Positions 47,341 to 56,595 of a stretch of 64,000 nt of DNA are shown here, in pieces (positions within the stretch are counted from its first letter, which is position 1; each line of letters opens with the position of its first letter). The stretch is from Anatilimnocola aggregata. Its GTDB lineage: Bacteria; Planctomycetota; Planctomycetia; Pirellulales; Pirellulaceae. The position numbers and the translations under genes are program-made. The stretch covers positions 4,898,001 to 4,962,000 of the forward strand of contig NZ_CP036274.1 of NCBI RefSeq assembly GCF_007747655.1, written 5' to 3'. The notes under the pieces were generated by a model that was not told where the DNA came from, did not search any database, and saw only the letters and a program-made list of their open reading frames with translations.

Positions 47341-50300
47341 ATGACCGAGCCTTATCGCGTCGACCTGAGTCAATTGGCTCGCGACGTCAACCTGCCAGCG
47401 GAAAAAGTAGAGCGAACCGTAGCGCTGCTCGATGACGGCAACACGGTCCCGTTCATTACCCGATACCGCAAGGACGAAACCGGCGGTCTCGACGAAGAAC
47501 AAATTCGCGAAATTCAAGGCCGTGTGATCAAGCTGCGAATGCTCGCCGAGCGTAAAGCGACGATCCTCAAGTCGATTGAAGCTCAGGGCAAATTGACCCC
47601 GGAACTCGCCGAGCAGATCCAGAATGCTCACACGCCTAAGCGGCTTGAGGATCTATATCTGCCGTTCAAGCCGCGCAAACAGACGTTGGCAACCATCGCC
47701 CGCGAGCGCGGGCTGGAACCACTTGCGCGCGAAATTCTGGAAGCTGATCCGGCGGCTGCCGACCTCGACAAACGGGCTGCCGATTTCGTTTCTGCCGATA
47801 AACAGTTGAACTCCATTGGCGATGTACTGCTCGGCGTTGGTCACTTGCTGGCGGAGAAGTTCGGTGAAAACCCCGAATTGCGCGGCCGGTTACGGCGAAT
47901 TTTTCAACGCAGCGGCAAGCTCGTCTGCACCAAAATTGAAGTGGCTGAACCGTCCGCAGCAGCCTCGTTGCCAGCAGGCGAAGTGTCGGCCGAAGAACAG
48001 GTTGAGCTTGAAGCTTCAGCTGTCATAGTTGCGGCTGACGAAGAATCTGCGACCGAGGTCGTCGAGACACTGCCTGCTGAAACGTCGGCTGTCGAAACTG
48101 CGACCGCTTCGCTTCAGCAACCTCCACCCGACAGTGATCTGCCCGTCGATCCGGCCCTGGCACCGGAGCAAGTAGAAGATACCTCGTCATCGGCCACTTC
48201 TGCCGCGATTGACATTGTGGCTGCTGGCGAAGCTGCGCCTGCTGGCGATGTACTCCCAACAGGTCGCTTGTTCGAGAAGCCCGCCGCGCCGCTGGTGGCT
48301 CCCGATGTAAAGTCGCAGAAAAAGAAGAAAAAAAAGAAGAAGAAGAAGGTCGTCGCCGAAAACGCCTTCAAGGATTTTTATAGCTACGCCGAGCCTTTGG
48401 CCAAGATTCCGCCCCATCGCATTCTGGCGATCAATCGGGGCGAACGAGCTCGCGCGATTCGCGTCAAAGTCGAAGCCGATGTCGACGCGATGACTGCCGA
48501 AGCGGAACAATTCCTGGTGCCCGCCGACCATCCGCACGCAGTGTTTCTGAAGGGTTGCGTCCGCGATGCTTTGCAGCGGCTAATTCTGCCTAGCTTGGAA
48601 CGTGAAGTTCGCCGCGAACAAACGGATCACGCCGAAGAGCACGCCGTCGATGTGTTCATTCGCAACCTGCGCAAGTTGTTGCTGCAGCCACCGACCCATA
48701 GCCGCCGCGTGCTGGCCGTCGATCCGGGTTTTAAGAGTGGCTGCAAGCTTGTTGCGCTCGATGAGTTCGGCAACGTGCTCGGCCACAGCATGATGTACGT
48801 GATTGGCAAAGACGACCGGCACGAAAAGGCTCGGACCCGTCTGGCCGACATGGTCAAACAATACAACGTCTCGGTCATCGCGATCGGCAATGGAACGGGT
48901 TGTCGGGAAACCGAACAACTGGTGGCCGACGTTCTGGCGTCGGAGTTGAAGGACCGGGACGTCGCCTACGTGATTGTGAACGAAGCGGGCGCGAGCATTT
49001 ACAGCACCAGCCCGCTGGGGCGTGAAGAACTGCCGCATCACGATGCACTGCAGCGCGGAGCGATTTCGATTGGCCGCCGGCTGCTCGATCCGCTATCGGA
49101 AATGGTGAAGATCAATCCGGCGAACCTGGGTGTGGGCTTATATCAGCACGATATGAAGGCCAAACATCTGAAGGATTCGCTCGACGCAGTAGTTGAATCG
49201 TGCGTGAACTTCGTCGGCGTGGACGTGAATTCTGCGAGTCCCGCGCTCCTGCGGTATGTCTCGGGCATGAACGCGCTGACCGCTCGCCGCGTGTATGAAT
49301 ATCGCCGCGAACATGGCCCATTCAAGAACCGCGAACAGTTCAAAGAGGTGCCCGGATTTGGGGATGCTACGTTCGTGCAGGCGGCCGGGTTTTTGAAGAT
49401 CATCGGTGGTGAGAATCCGCTCGATGCGACCTGGATTCACCCAGAAAGCTACGAAACGGCCCGCGTTGTCCTGCATAAGATGGGGACCGACGAAAACGAA
49501 CTGGCTAAGGTCGTGCCTGCTCCGCCGCCGAAGCCGCAGAAGAGCGAATTCGGCGCTTTGCCTGAAGAGAAATCAGCTGAAGGTCAGCCCGCGGAAGTTG
49601 CAGTCACTGAAATGCCGATGGCAGACGGCATAACGGTCGAAACAACTGCGCCAGTGGAAGCAGCGTCATCAGAACCAACCGCTGCTGCTGCGGTTACTGA
49701 ACCGGTTGTTCCTGCCGCGCCCATGGTGAGTGAACCTGGCGAGAATACGGCCGCGAGTTCGTTAGCAACAACAGAGCCACTCGTTCCTGTCGAAATTTCT
49801 AACGAGCAGCCTTCGGCGGGATCGGCAGCAGATGCTGTTTCGCCACAGCCGGTGAAGAACCGGATCGCAGAACTTGCGGCCCAAGTGATCGTCGACCAGT
49901 TAGCTGCCGAGTTGAACACCGGCACACACTTGCTGCGCGACATTTTGAATTCGTTCAAACGTCCGGGCCTCGATCCGCGCGAAAGCTTTCCCGCGCCGGT
50001 CTTCCGCCGCGGCATCATGAAGCTGGAAGACTTGCAACCTGGCATGGAACTGCAGGCTTCGGTGCTCAACGTGGTCGACTTCGGTGTGTTTGTGGATATC
50101 GGCTTGTCGGACAGTGGCTTGATTCACATTAGTCGTCTGGCCGACCGTTACATTCGCGATCCACACGAAGTGGTCGGCGTCGGTGACGTGCTGAAAGTCT
50201 GGGTCGTGGAGGTCGATAAGAATCGGCGTCGCGTCTCGCTGACGGCAATCGCTCCCGGAAGTGAAAAACCTCAACGTCCGCCGCGCGAGCGCGGCCCACG

Positions 50301-50739
50301 TAGGCCCCGGCAAGAAGGTGCTCCGCAAGGAGGCGCACAAGGCCGTGGACCGCAACCAGCCGGAGTCGGCAGTGGCGAGCGTCCGCCAGGTCAGTTCGAA
50401 CAGCGACCAGCTGGCGATCGGCCAAACGATAATCGTCGGCGCGACGATCGTCCCCGAGGCGATGGTAGGCGGGATCAAGGTCCACCTCGCGAGGGGCAAG
50501 GTGGTGGTCAACGACCATCGCGTCCGCCGCAAGGTCGGGGACGTGGACAAGATCGACGCCGCGATGAACCGGCCCAACCACGCGTGATCGAGCGGGCTCC
50601 CACCAAACCCAAGGTAGAGAAGCCCATTACCAAGGCCCAGCAGGAGGGGCGCGCACCGATGCGTTCCTTCGGCGACTTGCAGCAGTTCTTCGAGAAGAAA
50701 CGCCCCGGCAAAGATGGCGAAGGGGACTCGAAGAAGTAG
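47341..50739 (+). CDS. tex: Tex-family RNA-binding transcription accessory protein with unusual insertions
   Basis: 1132 residues from ATG 47341; typical Tex is about 720-790. The core is intact: N-terminal helices (LLDDGNTVPFITRYRKDETG), a YqgF/RuvC-like domain (VLAVDPGFKSGCKLVALDEF), helix-hairpin-helix (SGMNALTARRVYEYRREHGP), and an S1 domain (ELQASVLNVVDFGVFVDIGL). Three additions are unusual. One is an Ala/Glu-rich acidic insert at 47938-48300 ending in ten lysines. The second is a similar acidic insert at 49510-49855, and the third is an Arg/Gly/Pro-rich tail after the S1 domain (50270-50600). Tex influences transcription and RNA turnover. The tail could bind RNA. Confidence 0.9.
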   Translation: MTEPYRVDLSQLARDVNLPAEKVERTVALLDDGNTVPFITRYRKDETGGLDEEQIREIQGRVIKLRMLAERKATILKSIEAQGKLTPELAEQIQNAHTPKRLEDLYLPFKPRKQTLATIARERGLEPLAREILEADPAAADLDKRAADFVSADKQLNSIGDVLLGVGHLLAEKFGENPELRGRLRRIFQRSGKLVCTKIEVAEPSAAASLPAGEVSAEEQVELEASAVIVAADEESATEVVETLPAETSAVETATASLQQPPPDSDLPVDPALAPEQVEDTSSSATSAAIDIVAAGEAAPAGDVLPTGRLFEKPAAPLVAPDVKSQKKKKKKKKKKVVAENAFKDFYSYAEPLAKIPPHRILAINRGERARAIRVKVEADVDAMTAEAEQFLVPADHPHAVFLKGCVRDALQRLILPSLEREVRREQTDHAEEHAVDVFIRNLRKLLLQPPTHSRRVLAVDPGFKSGCKLVALDEFGNVLGHSMMYVIGKDDRHEKARTRLADMVKQYNVSVIAIGNGTGCRETEQLVADVLASELKDRDVAYVIVNEAGASIYSTSPLGREELPHHDALQRGAISIGRRLLDPLSEMVKINPANLGVGLYQHDMKAKHLKDSLDAVVESCVNFVGVDVNSASPALLRYVSGMNALTARRVYEYRREHGPFKNREQFKEVPGFGDATFVQAAGFLKIIGGENPLDATWIHPESYETARVVLHKMGTDENELAKVVPAPPPKPQKSEFGALPEEKSAEGQPAEVAVTEMPMADGITVETTAPVEAASSEPTAAAAVTEPVVPAAPMVSEPGENTAASSLATTEPLVPVEISNEQPSAGSAADAVSPQPVKNRIAELAAQVIVDQLAAELNTGTHLLRDILNSFKRPGLDPRESFPAPVFRRGIMKLEDLQPGMELQASVLNVVDFGVFVDIGLSDSGLIHISRLADRYIRDPHEVVGVGDVLKVWVVEVDKNRRRVSLTAIAPGSEKPQRPPRERGPRRPRQEGAPQGGAQGRGPQPAGVGSGERPPGQFEQRPAGDRPNDNRRRDDRPRGDGRRDQGPPREGQGGGQRPSRPPQGRGRGQDRRRDEPAQPRVIERAPTKPKVEKPITKAQQEGRAPMRSFGDLQQFFEKKRPGKDGEGDSKK

Positions 50740-50762
50740 TTCGCGGCAGTATTTGCCGCGAA
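50740..50762 (+). terminator. Stem-loop directly after tex
   Basis: TTCGCGGCA pairs perfectly with TGCCGCGAA around a 5-nt loop, starting at the base after the tex stop. No T-tract follows, so it may protect the mRNA end rather than terminate. Confidence 0.4.
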
Positions 50763-50982
50763 GTATGGCACCCAAGCCGGTTCACTATTGAAACGGCTGT
50801 TTTGGGGGGTGATAAAGTCGCATAGCTCTCGCGACGATTGGGAAATAGTCTGTTAGGCTTCCAGGTCTCTCGTGTTCGAAGGACTTCGACCACACCTAGG
50901 CGACTTCGTCTCCAGAGCGACTCTCCGCAGCATTCGTTGGTAACCAATCACCGTTCTGCAGGCTGGGCGCTGAATCGTTCGG

Positions 50983-53910
50983 ATGGCTCCAGGCGCGCGA
51001 CATTTCGTTCAGGTTTTGCTCTTTGGCATCACCTATTTAGCCTTCATTGTGGCAGGGCACGCCCTGTCGTTTCCGGAACTCCAGTTCGCCACGTTCTGGC
51101 CCGCGGCTGGATTATTTTTAGCCACACTCGCGCTCTGCCCCCAACGACATTGGTGGCAGTACGTGTTTCTGGCGACGGCGCTGAACATCGCCACCGAACT
51201 AGTTTTGTTCGAGCAGCCAGTGTGGCTGGCTTTGGTGTTCGCCCTGGCCAATGGATTTGAGGCTTGTTGCGGAGCGGCGTTACTACGCTGGTGCCATGGT
51301 GGGCCGGTACAGTTTCTAAAGTTGAGGCATGTGCTCGAACTGGCGGCGGTGGCCCTGCTGATGCCGCTCGTGGGGGCTGCCATCGGTGCCTATGGCTTGC
51401 TGCGTAATGATACCACGGTTAGTTTCTGGCGCACCTTTCAACTATGGTGGCAGGCTGACTCGGTGGGCATCTTGCTCGTCTGCCCGGTGCAGATTGCATT
51501 TGCAAATCTGAAAACCGGCCGCCTTACAGTCCGCGGTTTCGGCAAGAACTTCAGGCTTGCCGAGGCGGCTTTGGTGCTGACGCTCACCATTGCAGTGGCG
51601 TCGATCGCTTTTGGAACCAGCACGCCGTCGGTGGCCTGGGGCTTGATCGGACTGATCTATCTGGCACCGTGCCTGGTCTGGGCCGGGTTGAGGCTGGGCC
51701 GAACCGGCGCGGCTGTCAATTCGGCGGTGGCCGTAGTTATTGGCTTGTTCTGTACGGTTCACGGCTTAGGGCTGTTTGCAATTTCCTCTCCGCAGCCGGA
51801 CCTGCAAGCGCTCGCATTCCAGTCATTCACTCTGGTCGCAATGCTAACACCGATCGTCTTCGCAACCGTGATCGACGACCGTCAAGCTGTCGAAGAACAG
51901 CTGCGATACAACCTTAACATCTTGCAATCGGTGCTGAACAACACGACAGATTTGATATACGTCAAAGATAGGGAAGGCCGGTATCTGTTGATGAATCAGG
52001 CCGGGGCCGATTTGATTCATCGATCGGTGAGCGACATTGTCGGGCGATTTGACTACGAGATTATCCCCGCACACCTGGCCGATGGTGTCAGGCAGCGCGA
52101 CCAGTTGGTATTTGCAGCCGGCCATGCCCTGACGTTTGAAGAGACCGCTCAATTAGAGAATCGCAAGTATTGGTTTTTGACGACGAAGAGCCCTTATCGC
52201 AACACAGCAGGTGAGATTGTCGGCCTGGTGGGCTTGTCGCGCGACATTACCCAACGCGTGGAACAACTGGAAGCTTTGGCAGAAAGCGAGCGCCGCTATC
52301 GCACTTTGGTGACTTCGTCAAACGTTGGTATCTACGAGACCGATCGTGACGGCCTGTGTAAGTATCTCAATCCGCGCTGGGCGGAACTCACCGGTCGACC
52401 TGCGGATTTTGGAGAAGAACACGGTTGGGTCGAGTGCTTGCATCCAGCTGATCGAGAACCGGTGGCGCGCGCTTTTCAGCAAGCGCTTGAACTAGGTGGA
52501 AATTTCGAGATGGAGTATCGCTACCTCACGCCGCAGGGGCAGATCACTTGGGTCTATGGCACCGCGGTGCCGATTCGAGATGAGCACGGTGTGGTTACCG
52601 GCTACCTTGGCAATGTGATCGATATCTCGGACAAGAAACGCGTGGTGCTCGAACTGCAAGCCAGCGAAGAACGGTTTCGGCGCATGGCGGACTCGGCACC
52701 GGTGCTCATCTGGACGAGCAATACCCGAGGAGAGTTCACCTATTGCAACCTGCGTTGGTTCGAATTCACGGGACGCACGTTGGAAGCAGAATTGGGGCGA
52801 GGCTGGCTCGACCATGTGCAGGACGAAGATCGCGCCGCCTGCGAACAAGCCTACTCAGAAGCTGCGGCGACGCAAAGTTCCTTTCGCTTAGACTATCGCC
52901 TCCGCCGGAACGATGGCGAATATCGCTGGATGCACCACGAGGGAACGCCCAAACTCCTGAGTAACGGTGAGTTTCGCGGATTCATTGGAAGTTGCTTCGA
53001 CATCACCGACCAACGTCGCGCGACGGAAACTTTGCTTCGCGCGAAGAGTGAACTTGAACGCCATGTGGCCGAACGAACAGCCGCCCTGCAGGTAGCAAAC
53101 AACCAGTTGCACGAGGCTCTGGTGGAACAGGCTCGGGCTGAAGAGCGATTGCAGCAACAGCAGGCGCAGCTGGCGCATGTATCGCGTTTGAGTGTGATGG
53201 GCGAGATGGCTGCAGGCCTCGCGCACGAAATCAATCAGCCGCTGTTCGCCATCCAAAACTACACGGCGGGGATTCTCCGACGCTGGTCGGGGCCCGATGA
53301 TTTCAGCCCCGAACTGCGCGACATCCTGGCCCAAATCTCGCAAGAATCCAATCGTGCCGCGGAAATTGTGCGGCGCGTGCGCGTGTTCGCACGCAAGCAA
53401 TTGGGCGAACGTGCCTCGCTGTCGCTCAACGGCGTCGTGCAGGAGGTATTGCAACTTCTCGCCAGCGAAATCCGCAAGCAGCATGTCGAAATCAAGCTCG
53501 CCTTAGCTCCGCACCTGCCTACAGTGCTTATCGATCGCGTGCAGATTCAACAGGTGCTCGTCAATCTCATTCGCAACTCGCTCGACTCGATGGAATCGCT
53601 GCCGGCCCGTTTGCGGATCATCACGATCAGCACATATCTCGGCGCGGACGAAGTTCATTGCCAGGTGAACGACGCAGGGCCGGGAATTTCAGCAGAAGTC
53701 AAACAGCGGCTGTTCGAGCCGTTCTTTACTACTAAACGATCGGGCCTAGGGATGGGCTTGTCGATCAGTCGGTCGATTATTGAAGCGCACGGAGGAAGCC
53801 TGCAAGCCGAACCAACGACTGCCGGGGCGGCATTCCATTTTTCAATTCCTTTGCTTGAGGATCAAGCTGATGACGCCAGCCACAGTCACGCAGACAGTAT
53901 TCTTGGTTGA
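50983..53910 (+). CDS. Sensor histidine kinase: MASE1 + three PAS + HisKA/HATPase
   Basis: 975 residues. A MASE1-type integral membrane sensor (about 1-296, eight helices, FWPAAGLFLATLALCPQ) is followed by three PAS domains (about 308-424, 432-552, 556-677), each closing with DIT or DIS plus a helix. A linker coiled coil (about 685-730) leads to a FixL-like kinase. The H-box is MGEMAAGLAHEINQPLFAIQ with phospho-acceptor His748, then NLIRNSLDSM (N), DAGPGIS (G1) and GLGMGLSIS (G2). It should autophosphorylate and pass phosphate to the response regulator whose gene overlaps its 3' end by 41 bp. The PAS domains show no obvious heme His; the ligand is unknown. Confidence 0.92.
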   Translation: MAPGARHFVQVLLFGITYLAFIVAGHALSFPELQFATFWPAAGLFLATLALCPQRHWWQYVFLATALNIATELVLFEQPVWLALVFALANGFEACCGAALLRWCHGGPVQFLKLRHVLELAAVALLMPLVGAAIGAYGLLRNDTTVSFWRTFQLWWQADSVGILLVCPVQIAFANLKTGRLTVRGFGKNFRLAEAALVLTLTIAVASIAFGTSTPSVAWGLIGLIYLAPCLVWAGLRLGRTGAAVNSAVAVVIGLFCTVHGLGLFAISSPQPDLQALAFQSFTLVAMLTPIVFATVIDDRQAVEEQLRYNLNILQSVLNNTTDLIYVKDREGRYLLMNQAGADLIHRSVSDIVGRFDYEIIPAHLADGVRQRDQLVFAAGHALTFEETAQLENRKYWFLTTKSPYRNTAGEIVGLVGLSRDITQRVEQLEALAESERRYRTLVTSSNVGIYETDRDGLCKYLNPRWAELTGRPADFGEEHGWVECLHPADREPVARAFQQALELGGNFEMEYRYLTPQGQITWVYGTAVPIRDEHGVVTGYLGNVIDISDKKRVVLELQASEERFRRMADSAPVLIWTSNTRGEFTYCNLRWFEFTGRTLEAELGRGWLDHVQDEDRAACEQAYSEAAATQSSFRLDYRLRRNDGEYRWMHHEGTPKLLSNGEFRGFIGSCFDITDQRRATETLLRAKSELERHVAERTAALQVANNQLHEALVEQARAEERLQQQQAQLAHVSRLSVMGEMAAGLAHEINQPLFAIQNYTAGILRRWSGPDDFSPELRDILAQISQESNRAAEIVRRVRVFARKQLGERASLSLNGVVQEVLQLLASEIRKQHVEIKLALAPHLPTVLIDRVQIQQVLVNLIRNSLDSMESLPARLRIITISTYLGADEVHCQVNDAGPGISAEVKQRLFEPFFTTKRSGLGMGLSISRSIIEAHGGSLQAEPTTAGAAFHFSIPLLEDQADDASHSHADSILG

Positions 53911-54496
53911 TGACGATCCGGGTGCATTGCGTTCGCTATCGTTCCTGATCCAAACCGACAACCTCAACGTCGAGAGCTATCAGTCGGCCCAGGCGTTCCT
54001 AGATCAATTCGACATGGAACGCTCCGGTTGTCTGGTGGCCGACGTGCGCATGCCGGAAATGTCGGGGCTCGATCTGCAGCGCATCTTGCGCGAACGGGGC
54101 TCGCAGATTCCAATCATCTTTTTGACCGCTCACGGCGACCTCGCTGCCTGTCGTCGCGCCTTTCGCGACGGCGCAGTCGACTTTCTGGAAAAGACGCAAC
54201 TGGACGATCAAGCGCTGCTGAATCTAATTCGCACTTCGCTCGAGCGCGACCTAGCTGCCCGCAAAGCGAGCCGCGGTCAGCACGAACTGCTTCCCATGCT
54301 GCAGACTCTCACCGATCGCGAACGCGAAGTAATGGACCGACTTGTTGCCGGCCGAACCGTCAAACAGATTGCCACGGAGTTTGACGTCAGCATTCAGACG
54401 ATCGCAAAACATCGGACCAAGTTGTTGGAAAAGTTAAAGGTTGAAAATGATATCGAATTGGTCCGAATGATCCTAGGCGTCGCGGCCACTAAGTAG
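53870..54496 (+). CDS. FixJ-like response regulator
   Basis: 208 residues from ATG 53870, with GAGG ten bases upstream. It lies inside the end of the kinase gene in another frame, so the two are translationally coupled. The receiver domain has the acidic pocket DDD (14-16) and phospho-acceptor Asp58 (VADVRMPEMSG). The output is a LuxR/FixJ helix-turn-helix: LTDREREVMDRLVAGRTVKQ, IATEFDVSIQTIAKHRTKLL. Unusually the conserved Lys of the receiver (usually KP) is followed by Thr (EKTQ). Its targets are not identifiable here. Confidence 0.92.
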   Translation: MTPATVTQTVFLVDDDPGALRSLSFLIQTDNLNVESYQSAQAFLDQFDMERSGCLVADVRMPEMSGLDLQRILRERGSQIPIIFLTAHGDLAACRRAFRDGAVDFLEKTQLDDQALLNLIRTSLERDLAARKASRGQHELLPMLQTLTDREREVMDRLVAGRTVKQIATEFDVSIQTIAKHRTKLLEKLKVENDIELVRMILGVAATK

Positions 54497-54797
54497 CCAT
54501 AGACAACAACGCCAAACGGGTGGTTTTCGCTGTCATGGTTCGTGCGTGCCGTGACATGCGCCCGGACAACCGACTGGCTTGTGGCCTAAATGTGCCAAAC
54601 GGTGATAATTTCAAGTCTATTGCTGCACGATTAGTGGCGATATTTATTCTCAACAGTCACCTCGCACCTGATGATGACGCGCTGGATCTCCGCCGGGATT
54701 CCTGGCAGGAAAAACCAGCGTTCGCACAGAGGTGCCTTCCGGGCTCTGGTGCTGCCCCTCCATCCCGGTTGGCACCTCCCTTGGTTATGCTGGGGAG
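54497..54797 (+). other. Intergenic region upstream of coaE
   Basis: About 300 bp with no supported gene or RNA. It probably contains the coaE promoter. Confidence 0.45.
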
Positions 54798-55406
54798 ATG
54801 CTTACGATCGGTCTTATTGGCGGCATTGCGAGTGGCAAGAGTGCCGTCGCGCAAGCATTCGTTAAGCTTGGGGCCGTGGTGCTCGATGCAGACCGTGCCG
54901 GGCATGCAGTTCTCCGCGAACCGCCGGTCATCGCAACCCTCGTTGATCGCTGGGGGCCAGGCATCCTGACGTCCGATGGTCAGGTTAGTCGCTCGGCTGT
55001 TGCCAAAATTGTATTTGCCGAGGGAAGCGAGTCGGAACGACTGTTTCTCAATCGGCTGACTCACCCACTCATCGCCGAAAAGTTGAAAACAGAGTTGAAT
55101 TTGCTTCAGAGCGAAGGACATCCGGCTGCGATCCTGGACGCGGCCCTCTTGCTCGAAGCGGGTTGGGATCGGCTGTGCGACCGGGTTCTGTTTGTCGATG
55201 CCCCTCAGTCGGCCAGGTTGGAGCGTGCGAAGGGCCGTGGCTGGGATGCCGCGGAGTTAGCGCGTCGCGAAGCGACCCAACTTCCACTGGGCGAGAAGAA
55301 GCAACGCTCGACCGCGGTGATCGAGAATGGCGGCACCTTGGACGACTTGAATCGACAGGTCAAAGCGTTTTGGCTGGCCTGGATTCCGACCGACGTTAAC
55401 TCGTGA
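54798..55406 (+). CDS. coaE: Dephospho-CoA kinase
   Basis: 202 residues from ATG 54798, directly preceded by GGGGAG. P-loop IGLIGGIASGKSAVAQAF, DADRAGHAVL, and LAREATQLPLGEKKQ-type lid (here ARREATQLPLGEKKQRS) match the family. It phosphorylates the 3' hydroxyl of dephospho-CoA, the last step of CoA synthesis. It stands alone in orientation with the following ROK gene, 160 bp away. Confidence 0.93.
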   Translation: MLTIGLIGGIASGKSAVAQAFVKLGAVVLDADRAGHAVLREPPVIATLVDRWGPGILTSDGQVSRSAVAKIVFAEGSESERLFLNRLTHPLIAEKLKTELNLLQSEGHPAAILDAALLLEAGWDRLCDRVLFVDAPQSARLERAKGRGWDAAELARREATQLPLGEKKQRSTAVIENGGTLDDLNRQVKAFWLAWIPTDVNS

Positions 55407-55566
55407 TGCGATCACGGTTCTGCGGAACGTGAAGATTCAGTGAACCGCCCTCTGCTGATCGGTGCCGACTAGTTACCGGGCACTGATCGGATAGAATCGA
55501 CGAACAGAGGGTGATTCCGCTAGTCTGCATACTTCCCCGATACTACTTCTCTGAGCTTGTGTGGGC

Positions 55567-56565
55567 ATGGATTCAACGCAACCCGATCGCTGCTGGGTAG
55601 GATTTGACCTCGGCGGCACGAAGATGATGGCCACCGTCTTCGACGAGCAGTTTCGCCCGCTCGGCCGCAAGCGCCGCAAGACCAAGGGGGCCGAAGGTGC
55701 CCGTCCCGGCATGGAGCGCGTGATCGAAACGATTCACGATGCCTTGCGCGAAGCGGGGCGTTCGCCGCAGCAGTTACGTGGCATCGGTATTGGCTGCCCG
55801 GGCACGGTCGATTTAGAGCGAGGTGTCATTGTCGATTCGGCAAATCTCGGCTGGAAGAACGTTCACGTTCAAGAAATTCTGCAGAAGGAATTCGACTGCC
55901 CGGCCGTCGTGCTCAACGACGTCGATGCTGGCGTGTATGGCGAATATCGGTTTGGCGCGGGGAAAAGTGCCCGCTGCCTGATCGGCGTCTTCCCGGGGAC
56001 CGGCATCGGCGGCGGCTGCGTGTACGACGGAGTGATTATTCGCGGACGGACATTGTCGGCCTTTGAGTTTGGGCACATGCAGGTAAATCCGAGTGGCTTG
56101 CAATGCGGCTGCGGTCGTATCGGCTGTCTCGAAACCGAAGCAAGCCGGCTCGCCATTTCAGCTGCGGCGGCGATGGCTGCTTTTCGCGGCGAAGCCCCTT
56201 ATCTGTATCAACATGCTGAGACCGATCTGGGCAAGATTAGAAGTGGCGTCTTGGCGGCAGCGATCAAGGCTGGCGACAAGTCCGTCGAGCGAATTATTCA
56301 GCGCGCCGCAAGATTGATTGGCCAGGTCGTGGGGGATACCGTAAACCTGCTGGCTCCAGACATCGTGGTGCTCGGCGGTGGTCTCGTCGAAGCGATGCCG
56401 GAACTCTTCGTCCACGGCGTGGAAGAAGCCGCGCGTGCGCGGGCTGCCCCACCCTATGCCAAAAGCTTTAAGGTGGTTGTGGCCAAACTGGGCGACGATG
56501 CAGTCGCTCGCGGCACTGCTGCCTGGGCCGAACATTGTTTTGGCGCCGCACCAGTTCCCGCGTAA
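55567..56565 (+). CDS. ROK-family sugar kinase (glucokinase-like)
   Basis: 332 residues from ATG 55567; an in-frame GTG two codons earlier is possible. Phosphate-binding loop FDLGGTKMMATVFD, catalytic Asp in VVLNDVDAGVYGEYRFG, GIFPGTGIGGG-like loop (here VFPGTGIGGGCVYDG), and the zinc motif GLQCGCGRIGCLETE are all present. It probably phosphorylates glucose or a related sugar. The next genes are Ppx, PPK1, SixA and CHAD, so use of polyphosphate as phosphoryl donor, known in actinobacterial ROK kinases, is a possibility worth testing but not shown by the sequence. Confidence 0.88.
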   Translation: MDSTQPDRCWVGFDLGGTKMMATVFDEQFRPLGRKRRKTKGAEGARPGMERVIETIHDALREAGRSPQQLRGIGIGCPGTVDLERGVIVDSANLGWKNVHVQEILQKEFDCPAVVLNDVDAGVYGEYRFGAGKSARCLIGVFPGTGIGGGCVYDGVIIRGRTLSAFEFGHMQVNPSGLQCGCGRIGCLETEASRLAISAAAAMAAFRGEAPYLYQHAETDLGKIRSGVLAAAIKAGDKSVERIIQRAARLIGQVVGDTVNLLAPDIVVLGGGLVEAMPELFVHGVEEAARARAAPPYAKSFKVVVAKLGDDAVARGTAAWAEHCFGAAPVPA

Positions 56566-56595
56566 TCTCGTGGCCCAATCTCCTTGGTTTTCGCC

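Noticed and set aside
48310-48350. AAG/AAA-rich tract resembling a microsatellite
   Set aside because: It is in frame within tex and encodes ten lysines, so it is treated as part of the protein.
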